Shown here one piece after another: positions 26,532-35,570 of a stretch of DNA of 64,000 nucleotides. The first letter of the stretch is position 1, and each line of letters begins with the position of its first letter. Source of the DNA: Quillaja saponaria (lineage: Eukaryota > Streptophyta > Magnoliopsida > Fabales > Quillajaceae); assembly GCA_029379385.1 (NCBI GenBank), contig CM055618.1, positions 878,134-942,133 of the forward strand, written 5' to 3'. A model generated the notes under the pieces. It saw only the letters and a program-made list of their open reading frames with translations, searched no databases and was not told where the DNA came from. A program made the position numbers and the translations under genes.

Positions 26532-26996
26532 TGTTATTAAAATACAGGATCTCATACATGAATTTAGAACACTTTAATAATAAGGTTTGTGTACCTGATT
26601 GAGCTATAGCAGTGGATATCTGGAATCTCAGCCAAGCACGCCTTAGTAATTGCTTCACACAGCCAGGTCTTCCTCTCCGTACTCTCTGTATTTTCTAGTT
26701 GCAGCTTTCAATGAGGCAAGATACCCATGTTGAGAGAGGAGAGGGGACCTAACTATTTAATCTCAGATAAAACTTTAAGAGTCCTCCCATTAAAAACTCG
26801 TAAAGTCACTCAGCCTACACTTATTGCCAATCCACATCTAATCAGATAAGAAGTGTGCTTAAGCCTTATCCCAAATGATCACATAAACTATATGGCCTTT
26901 TACTAGCATGTCTCAATTGGACCAAACCTTAAGCCCGTTTTATTATTAAAACAAAACTATACAATTAATGGCAGCCCACATATGAAATTTCTAACA
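26532..26996 (-). repeat. Copia LTR, 5' side in element orientation
   Basis: This 465-base LTR ends TTCTAACA on the plus strand, next to target duplication ACCAG. In element orientation it begins TGTTAGAAATTT and is followed by the primer site. Its sequence keeps more unbroken blocks than the 3' copy. Confidence 0.93.
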
Positions 26997-27001
26997 ACCA
27001 G

Positions 27002-27917
27002 GGCTCCAATGATGAGTGAAGGCTGAAGAGGTCGTGGAATGCAACATTTGGGAATTGTAGCAAGCCTTCTGCGGTCAAGGAATTTGACAATAACCTAAAC
27101 TTTAAACATGGGGGCACTCTTTTATGTGGAAATATAATTTCAGGATTTCTGATGCACCTTACAACACGTGGTTTGAACATTCTTATTAACCAACTGAAGA
27201 ATCCAGTTCTACCATACGCTAAAATGAAAAAAATCTCAGAAACAAAATTGATAGCATTATAATAAATAAAAAAAGAGTGCAAGTGACTCTCAAAAGTTGA
27301 TATATACAACCTAACCAAGGGGTGCATCAGGCCAGAAAAAATACACATTATTCTCACATGTTATGGTCAAGTATTGAAATACAGTCAGAACCAGCTTGGG
27401 GGCAATTGACTAGCTGCTCAATTTCCAGGTTTAAGGAAGAAAAAAAATTACTTCTTAGATGTTGGCTAGAAAGACTCCACAAACTAAGAAGGATGATTCT
27501 TTGATCATTAAAGTTCCTACATTGTCTTCCTCTTCCAGTGAAGAGGAAAATGTCACTGATACTATGCAGGATTCAAAAGAAGATCCGGCTTTCTGGAAAG
27601 AGTTGACCAGTCATCAATGTTATCTTAGGTTAAAATGTTGAGACTGCCTGATGATTCGATCAATTGTGGTAAAAGATTAAAGTTAGAAGATGCAACTGAG
27701 TCTTGACAATAAGAAAATTATCTATACCTTTACTTGACCAGCCTAATTTTTGACTATTCCTTTTTGAGTTGGAATTATAATGTTAGCCGTAATAAAAGGT
27801 GAATCCTAGAAAAGAAAGAGGTTAATTTGTATAAATAATAAAAGTAGTCGAATCTGATCAAAGAAACTTACCCTTTGAGATTGGACTTCTGGTTGATCCA
27901 ACACTACGTTCTCTGTG
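27002..27917. other. Internal gypsy-element DNA of unknown nature
   Basis: This stretch belongs to the outer gypsy element, right of the nested copia. I find no protease, RT, RNase H or integrase motif on either strand, although pol would be expected here. Two overlapping small plus-strand frames (27322-27641) include a Ser/Glu-rich piece, LSSSSSEEENV, of unknown origin. Confidence 0.4.
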
Positions 27918-30134
27918 TCAAATCGAAACTAGATAAAGGTTGTATTTGAGGTTGGTAGCTTCCATTGTACCTTTGTCAAAATTTGAAGAGTTAGCATCTG
28001 AGGGATTTTCGTTCTCTAATTCTTTTTGACTTTTAATTTTCAGCTTTAAATCTGTTACTTTTTGAATTAGTTGAGGAAGGTTTAGAAGCAATGGTTTTTT
28101 CTCATCATCTTTAGGGCTTAGAACTTGATGGCATAAAGCCAATTTTGATTGGGATTTGAACTTTGAAGAATGGGAAATGCTTTTGTGAGAAGTAGAAATG
28201 TTTTCAAATTTTTGGCTTCTTACTTAAAGGTTCATCTTCCTCTAATTCAGTTTCAAGTTTGACATGGTCAAGAATTTTGAAGGCTATAGCTATTTCAAAA
28301 TGTAAGTTAGATGAACAACTCATTGAAAAATTTAAATGCAATAAAACTTACCATGAGGACTATTGTAGAAAATCTAGAAAGAGTTAACTTCCCAAATCAT
28401 GCTACTGAATAAAGCATTTAAATGATTTTCACTAGTTTCATATTTACCAAAGAAAGTTACCTTTAGATTAAATTTTTTACATTTCGGCTTGGATAAAATG
28501 TTAGAAATCTCAAAGGAGGCATTAGGGTTTTAAGGTAAAATTCAAGCAAAAAAATGGTTACGAAAATTTTCAAATGATTTTTTTGGTGTAGAAAAAAGTA
28601 TATAAAGATACTAGTTGAAATCTTTGTGGCATTTAATGTCAAGTTTCTACATAAGGGTAAGAAGAATTTTTAGCTGTTGCTATTCTAAAAATGTAAATTT
28701 GTTTGGGGTATATTTAATATTATAAAAAAAATTCAAATTTCAAGATTTCTTCATATAATGTACTTTTAGATTGTGGCCTTGATTTTATGCTCTCTGGTTC
28801 CTATATGGAAAGTTGACTAGATCGAGAAGATGGTTGCTTAAGTGAAGCGGCGAAACAAATGACCCATAACAATTTCAAAATTTTTGGCCAATAAAGTATC
28901 CATGTAATTCTTCTAGTAAAATGTAGAACAGTGAAGTTTGATTTGGATTTTCAACAAAAGGTCTAAAAGATTCAATATTGGGTTGAATGAGAAGATCACA
29001 TATTTTATCCATCAAAGTGAAATCTATATCTCTATTAAAAGGTATTTGTTTGACAAAATTAAGAATGCCTGTGTAAAAAACAAGAACAAAAATTGATTGG
29101 GTTAGACCGAATTGACGAGCATAATAATGGAGGCATACATTTGAACTCGAATTGAAGGTTTGAACCTTTGTTGTAGAATCAAAAGTGATGCTTTCTGCAT
29201 TAAAAACTCAACAGAAGTAAGGCATTGTAAATTTTTTGTTTGTCTTTTTGGACTGATAAATGTTTATGGGTGTAACCTTGCAAATAGGATCGCCATAGAG
29301 TCAGTCAAGGAATGGCATGAAATTACGTTTGGTTTTACTTGTTTCAAGAATGTGTTGACCATAACAATTAAGAGGGATAGATAGCTCATATTTAATTGCA
29401 TGATAGCCGAATTCAGGAAAATAAGCCAACAGCCAGTGTTAGACTAACAAGATTGTTCCTCCCAGTGCATGATTCTTCACATGATATTGTATTTTGTCCA
29501 AAGGACAATATCAGTTAGGGGTTGATATACGCTCAAAAGAATTAAAGAATTAAAGAGGCTAAAGCATATATACGGCCTTCAGTTAAACATTCAACCAAAG
29601 TAATGTACTCGGCAACCATTCCATCAGTGGCAACACAGAAGACATGTATCCAAAGCTAGTATAAAGGAAGGTCGTTAGTTTCTCATGGGACACTTCACCT
29701 TTGGTTTGCCTATAAAAGGGCTTGCATTTGCTATAGGCTTTGGTTTCTTTAAAGGATTTCAAAATCCAAGGATTCGTCGAGAGAAATAAAGGCATTGATT
29801 TCTTTCCTTTTAACTTGCTTTGTAAACTGAAAATGCGCAGTCATGTGAGGGATAGACAAAGTCATCATCCTAAAAGGGAAAAGAAAGACGTTATAACTCT
29901 TTGACCAGAAGCAGGTTGCAGTTGTGATAAGCCTATTGTTGGCTTCTATGGGTTAGAGAGAAAGTCTAAGGAGGTACAAGATGCCTTGTTTGCAGAAGCA
30001 TGTTTCATGTACCGAAAGTATACGGTTTGTCTAGGATTTAGAATTTGATTTCTTAACAGGTCAAGTGCTAATGTGTCTTGGGAAAGAAAAGAATGAGAAA
30101 TCAGGTTATTCTTGGAGAAGAAGAATTTCTCCAA
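27918..30134 (-). pseudogene. Antisense plant-mobile-domain-like ORF of the gypsy element
   Basis: On the minus strand, frame-broken translation gives FPFRMMTLSIPHMTAHF (about 29.85 kb), KGEVSHEKLTTFLY (about 29.7 kb) and then HWLLAYFPEFGYHAIKYE and LNCYGQHI (about 29.3-29.4 kb). These follow the order of the plant mobile domain: CGMMTPTLLD-type motif, the EVxxEE..FL segment, and GGPLWLLQxWLxAYFP. Similar pieces occur at 42.6-43.1 kb. A coiled-coil-like, Lys/Glu-rich open frame at 27918-28142 could be its C-terminal tail. Antisense extra ORFs beside the 3' LTR are known in Tat-lineage elements; their function is unclear. Stops and shifts make this copy dead. Confidence 0.65.
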
Positions 30135-30629
30135 TCACCACATGAATCAACTTAATTACTTCAAAAGATGGAAATGTTTTAAATACTGGACCCAAGATTG
30201 GAGAAGGAAAATCAAAAGAGAAGAGTTTATCTAGGAGTCAAGAATCCTATGGACGATTTTGAATCCCAACAAAAGATTTTGAAGATGAAGATATGGAAGA
30301 TGTCGTTGAGTAGAAATGATAAAGAAAGGAGTTTAAAGATGCTTGAAGTTGTTGAAAATTATTTTGAATCCTTGAAAGTCGCGATGCTCTGGTAAAACTT
30401 GGAGAGTAAAGAGAGTGAGACTATTACTAATGAAGTATAAATAGTCACCAAGAGAGAAACATGTGGACTTCAAAAATCAGAGATGTTTCAGCAACTGAGA
30501 AATGTAATGGCATATATCTTATCAAAAGCCTGCAAATAACCATTTTAAATTCCAAAGATCTTGAGATATTTTTAGGATAATTTGATATTACCCGAAAACT
30601 TATGTGGTAAGCTAATATGGAGAGGGCAT

Positions 30630-31174
30630 TGTTGACATTCCAAAAATACAAAATCCAAATTTGTCGTCATGTGGGTTATTTGAATGAGACTGAAAAACGT
30701 TTAAATAATTGTGGTTACGTTTTCAGATTACTTGAGAACTTGGAATTATAAAAATTGGAGATTCAAGCTTTTAAGCCGTAGGTTTGCTATGAATTCGGCT
30801 TAAAGTAGCATTTATTGGCAATTTAACTAAGGCAACAATGTTTCACTTTTTCAACCGTTTGTCATGGTTATTTAGGTGTAGTTATTAGTCTGAAAGTCAA
30901 AATTCAAACTATTATGAGACCTATAAATATTTGTTTTAGATGTTGTTTGTAGAAGTCCAAGACCAAGCAATCCAATTGCTTATCTTATTTTTCTTGTCTT
31001 TCATTTTGCTTTACTTTATCTTTTCTTGTTCATCTTTTAATTTCATATTTCACATTGTTGCTGGTAGTACTTTGTACTAGGGTTTGAGCTGATAACCTGA
31101 AGTTGTACATAATTGTTTGATTACAAATTTTGGATTAGTTTCATGACACACAATTATTTAAGTTGCCTTGAACA
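30630..31174 (+). repeat. 3' LTR of the gypsy element
   Basis: This LTR begins TGTTGACATTCC right after the purine tract GGAGAGGGCAT and ends CTTGAACA. It matches 16566-17115 across its whole length, including CCTATAAATATTTG near 30920 and CCAATTGCTTATCTTATTT. Divergence between the two is clear by eye. Confidence 0.85.
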
Positions 31175-31472
31175 AAGATAAAGGATGTATTAGGCTTTAT
31201 AAATATTAGGTTTAACAAGTTAAACTTGTGGGATTGTACTTATAACACAAAAAGGTAAAATCCATTAAGTATTTTAGACAAATACACAAATTTTGAATTA
31301 CAATAAAGATTTAGTAACTTATGCTATCATACAATAAATCTATTGGCATCCTTTTCACCATCAAATATGGAGATCTTTGGTTAAATTTATCTACATGCAA
31401 ACACTTAGAGACGAGAAACTTCTGTCATTGTTGTGCTCTTGTTGAATCAATAAGAAGGATTGAAAACCGAAT

Positions 31473-31578
31473 CAAGAATCTAAAAGAATTGAAAGTCTCA
31501 AAGGTACACAATTCTTTTAGATTCTTTTAGAATATATAATTGTGTACCTTTGAGACTTTCAATTCTTTTAGATTCTTG
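31473..31578. repeat. Perfect 41-bp inverted repeat with 24-base loop
   Basis: Arms at 31473-31513 and 31538-31578 are exact reverse complements; the left arm starts CAAGAATCTAAAAGAATTG and ends TACACAATT. The loop repeats ATTCTTTTAG. Transcribed RNA would fold into a strong hairpin. The related site near 34062-34100 has only a single arm, so the inverted copy arose locally or was inserted. No terminal duplication clearly marks it as a MITE. Confidence 0.9.
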
Positions 31579-32297
31579 CGCATAAGGTGATCTAGGCTTA
31601 AAGGAATTTAAAAAATTTAAATTTCATTGCGCATATGGTTCTTATGCTTATACCTATTCTTAACAGGGATGCCAGAGAAGACAACAATCATAGTCGAGAC
31701 CTACTGGAGACGGCGACAACCATAGTTGATATCCTATGGAGACAATAACAACCACAGTCAAGACCCACCGGAGCATTGACAGCCATCATCAAATCTTGAC
31801 GGAGACAACAATAACCATCGTGAAGTAATATTTTAAAAACTGGATTTGTCATTGACTCGAAAAAAATGATTGAGTCTTAAGTCTCTGATCAGACCGTAGG
31901 TTAACCACTGGTTCAACCGATGATGTCATAATGAAATTAAATATTAATTTTAATTAATTTATAATATTAAAAATACAAAATTTTATTATATAAGTTAATT
32001 AGTGAAGTATTTTCATATTTACAACTTATTACTAACTAAAGTTACCTCAACTAATATAATAAAATTAAAATACGCAATTGAAAATAACAATAAAATATTT
32101 TATTATATAAAATAAATAGTAATTAATGTGTGAATTTAGTATCATGTAATAAATAATATCAAAGTTCATAATATTTTTTAGCTTTATTAAATAATTGTAT
32201 ATATAATCCTAATTGGATGAACAAATTAGAACTTCAATTTTAAACTTAGTATAACCAATAATAAAAAATGTTTTTAATTTTTATTTCCTTTAAATTC

Positions 32298-33576
32298 GAT
32301 AGTTGTACGAATTATCGAGGAATAAAACTTATAAGTCATACAATAAAATTGTGAGAAAGAATGATTGAGCATAGGCTTAGGAATGAGACTCTAGTTTTTT
32401 AGAATTAATTTTAGTTTTATGCTAGGAAAATCTACAATGGAGGCTATTTTCTTACTTGGGAGATTAATGAAGAAATATAGAGAAAAGAAAAAAGATATTT
32501 ACATAGCCTTTATTAATATAGAAAAAGCGTATGATAAGGCACCGAGACAAGTTTTGTGGTAGGTTCTCGAGAAGAAAAAGATCCCAACTAAATATGTAGA
32601 GTTATTAAAGATATTTACAAGGGAGTAATGACTAGGGTGAGGACCGTTGTGGTATGAATGGAGAGTTGCCGATTACGATAGGTGTTCACCAAGGTTCATC
32701 CTTAATCCCCTACTTATTTGCTTTAGTCATCGATGAATTTACTTATGCTATCTAGGATGGGCTCCATGGTGCATGCTGTTTGCCAACAATATCATGTTGG
32801 TAGATGAAACTAGAAAAGCTTTAAATTCCAAAATAGAATTGTGGAGGAATGCGATAGAATCTAAAGGTCTTAGGTTGACTAGGACAAAAATCGAGTATCT
32901 GGAGTACGATTTTAGTGATACAAGAGGAGGCCCGATTGAAATAATTTTGGATGGTCAAGCAATCCCTACAAATGATGTGTTTAAGTATTTAGGTTCATTT
33001 ATACAAAAAGATGGCACAATTGAGCATGATGTAAACCATAAGATCAAGATAAATTGGATGAAGTGGCAAGTACTTCGGGTGTTTTATGTGATTATAAAAT
33101 CCCAAATAGGTTGAAAAAAAAAATTTATAAGATGGCAGTGAGACTGGCTATGCTATATGGTACCGAGTGTTGGGCAATTAAGAAAAACACTCACATAAGA
33201 TGGAAATAGTTGAAATGAGAATGTTGAGATGGATGACTGGACATACAATAAATGATAGAATACGAAATGCAGAGATTCATAAGAAGGTAGAGGTAGCATC
33301 TATAGAGGAGCCAATGGGGGAGAATCACCTACATTAGTTTGGACATATCCAACGTTGGCCAGTGGACACCGTAGTTAAGAAATGTGACTCGGTGCAGGTA
33401 ATAAGTATTAGATGTGTTAGAGGAAGACTGAAACTTACATGTGGGGCAGTCATTGAGAAAGATATGGCTGCTCCAAGCATTACTAAAAATGATGTATTTG
33501 ATCAATGGAAATGGAAGAGAAAGATTCATATAGCCAACCCCAACTAGTTTAGATTTTAAGGCTTAGTTGAGTTGAA
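32298..33576 (+). mobile_element. 5'-truncated RTE-type LINE with dead reverse transcriptase
   Basis: Plus-strand translation, with several stops, follows the plant RTE RT: NYRGIKL at the 5' end, STMEAIFLL, EKAYDKAPRQVLW, GVHQGSSL, then an open piece (32773-33114) with MLFANNIMLVDETRKALNSK and KYLGSFIQKDGTIEHDV. The C-terminal part has YGTECWAIKK, MRMLRWM and WKRKIHIANP. The catalytic (Y/F)ADD is FANN here, so both aspartates are lost. TTTAAATTC flanks it at 32289-32297 and 33577-33585; the paralogous site at 34854-34862 has it once and no LINE. Confidence 0.92.
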
Positions 33577-33639
33577 TTTAAATTCTAGGAGAGTAATATT
33601 AAATTTATATATTGTAAGTTAAAACAAACAATAACAACT

Positions 33640-33720
33640 TGGCTCATTGGTAGAGTTTTTAACTAGTTACCTTGTTCAACTCACTAGATAACATAAGACA
33701 TTGGAGAGTGGTTGCGAATC
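33640..33720 (+). other. tRNA-like A/B-box motif (SINE-like), weak
   Basis: TGGCTCATTGG at 33640 fits the pol III A-box, and GGTTGCGAATC near 33710 resembles a B-box with one extra base. The copy near 34915-34990 shows the same layout with a poorer B-box. This could be the head of an old SINE-type unit or coincidence. Confidence 0.25.
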
Positions 33721-34061
33721 ATACTTAAATATCATCAAAGTATGATAACTTTTAACAATTATGTAAAAGTTCATATTAGTGTTCTTTGATTGAGTCATTT
33801 TAGTGAACTTGTTTTATAACAAACTCCTACATGTTTTTTTTTTTTTTTTTTTCTATTGTTGACTACACAAGTGATCATACAGGTTTTTTTAATTTATTTA
33901 TTCTAGTGTTGACTACACAAGTGATCATGAGATCAATTACCCTCAGCATTTGAGTGAACATATCATTTGCTAATCTAATTAGATCATTAATTTCTATTTT
34001 TAATGATCATACGATTAGGAATATTTAAGAATAATTTTTTTTTTTTTTTTTTTTTATAAAG

Positions 34062-35282
34062 AAATGGAAGTTTCAGAGGTACACAATTCTATATTTTATT
34101 ATTTACTTGTTAAACTAGAATTAAAATATTTAATATAATCATAAGGTGATATAGGCTTAAAGGAATTAAAAAAAAATTAAATTTCATTGTGCATATGGTT
34201 GTTGTGCTTATACCTATTCCTAATTAGGATGCCAGAAATGATAACAATCATAGTCGAGACTTACCAGAGACGACGACAACCATAATTGATATTCGACAAA
34301 GACGATGACAACCATAATCGAGACCCACCAGAGACATTGAAAGCCATCATTGAATCTCAACAGAGAGACGATAACCATCGTCAGGCAATGTTTTAAAAAC
34401 TAGATTTGTTATTGAATGGAAAAAATGATCGAGTCTTGGGTTTTTTATCAGACTGTAGGTCAACCACTAGTTTAACCGATGTCATAATTAAATTAAATAT
34501 TAATTTTAATTAATTTATAATATTAAAAATACAAAATTTATTATATAAGTTAATTAGTGAAGTATTTTCACATACACAACTTATTACTAACTAATGTTAC
34601 CTCAACTAATATAATAAATTTAAAACACGCAATTGAAAATAACAATAAAATATTTTATTATATAAAATAAATAGTAATTAACGAGTGAATTTAATTTTAA
34701 AGTATCATGTAATAAATAATATCAAAGTTCATAATATTTTTTAGCATTTTAAAATAATTTTATTTATACTCATCTAATTGGATGAACAAATTAGATCTTA
34801 AAATTTAAACTTAGTATAACCAATAATAAGTAATGTTTAAAATTTTTATTTCATTTAAATTCTAGAAGAGTAATAATAATTTATATATTGTAAGTTAAGA
34901 CAAACAATAACAACTGGCTTATTGGTAGAGCTGTTAACTAGTCACCTATTCAACTCACTAGATAACATAAGACATTCTAAGAGTGGTAGTGAATCATACT
35001 TAGATATCATCAAAGTATAATAACCTTTTGTAAAAGTTCATATTAGTATCTTTGATTGAGTCAATTTAGTGAACTTGTTTTATAACAAACATCTAATTTT
35101 TTTTTTTTTCTAGTGTTGACTACACAAGTGATCGTACATGTTTTTTATTTTATTCTAGTGTTGATAAACAAGTGATCGTGAGATTGATTACCCTTAACAC
35201 TTGAGCTAACATAGCAAGTCTAATTAGATCATTAATTTCTATTTTTAATGATCATACAATTAGGAATGTTTAAGAATAAAGT
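34062..35282 (+). repeat. Direct repeat, copy 2 (empty LINE site)
   Basis: This copy begins near GGAAGTTTCAGAGGTACAC and runs to TTTAAGAATAAAG. It matches copy 1 in order: minisatellite-like block, AT-rich middle, the TAACAACTGGCTTATTGG segment and the TGTTGACTACACAAGTG motif. It carries ATTTAAATTCTAGAAG at 34853 without an insertion. Confidence 0.85.
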
Positions 35283-35455
35283 CTTAAAAAAATTCATAAG
35301 TATGTTCACATCATGATTTTTACTTTCGTTACTTTTACTTTATAGAATTTATCATGACAATTCTAAAGAATTAATTAGCTACTATAATACATGATACATA
35401 ATAATGCTATATAGTTATTAATTTTTTTTTTACTTTATTAATAATTGATTAAGAA

Positions 35456-35570
35456 CTCTGCCAGAGGTTACTCTGTCGATAACAAGCTCGGATAAAGGAG
35501 GAGGGTTGAGATAGGTTGACGGCCAACGTAAAACTAGTCAAACCTTATGACGATGAATCCTACTGAATCA
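35456..35570 (+). mobile_element. Fragment resembling an RTE LINE 5' region
   Basis: The stretch with GCTCGGATAAAGGAGGAGGG and GGCCAACGTAAAACTAGTCA is much less AT-rich than its flanks and resembles the leader of plant RTE-type LINEs as I remember it. No coding part follows. The assignment rests on memory of a common plant repeat. Confidence 0.35.

Larger units (their letters stand above)
20360..26996 (-). mobile_element. Ty1/copia LTR retrotransposon nested in the gypsy element
   Basis: LTRs at 20360-20820 and 26532-26996 flank a minus-strand element of 6.6 kb. A perfect 5-bp target duplication ACCAG lies at 20355-20359 and 26997-27001. Next to the right LTR the minus strand reads TGTGGTATCAGAGCC (26517-26531), the initiator-Met tRNA primer site usual for copia. 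Next to the left LTR the minus strand reads GCCCAAGTGGGAGAA, a polypurine tract. Pol remains with copia-type RNase H and integrase motifs lie between 21.6 and 23.7 kb. Stops and frameshifts are frequent, so it is inactive. Confidence 0.93.
16566..31174 (+). mobile_element. Degraded Tat-like Ty3/gypsy LTR retrotransposon, with a nested copia
   Basis: Two related LTRs (16566-17115 and 30630-31174) begin TGTTGACA and end AACA. A primer site follows the left LTR (ATTTGGTATGCCCAGTGGGAC, 17116-17136) and a purine tract (GGAGAGGG) precedes the right one. Internal sequence holds broken gag (17150-20354) and, near the 3' LTR, a broken antisense frame related to the plant mobile domain. Gag plus an antisense extra ORF next to the 3' LTR is a layout known for the Tat lineage. 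I found no protease, RT or integrase of this element; removing the nested copia and the tandem duplication leaves only about 7.2 kb. The flanks (CACAT left, AAGAT right) do not give a clean target duplication, and the LTRs have diverged visibly, so the insertion is old. Confidence 0.8.
31579..34040 (+). repeat. Direct repeat, copy 1 (contains the LINE)
   Basis: From CATAAGGTGATCTAGGC (about 31581) to TTTAAGAATAAT (about 34035) the sequence matches 34142-35282 apart from the LINE at 32298-33576. It includes a GAC/AACCAT-rich minisatellite-like block near 31675-31830, an AT-rich middle and a doubled TAGTGTTGACTACACAAGTG near 33855 and 33905. I do not recognise the original repeat family. Confidence 0.85.

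Noticed and set aside
27459..27641. Ser/Glu-rich plus-strand frame, possible protein tail in the gypsy element
   Set aside because: It is too short and has no match to Tat pol or gag that I can recognise, so it is mentioned only within the region entry.
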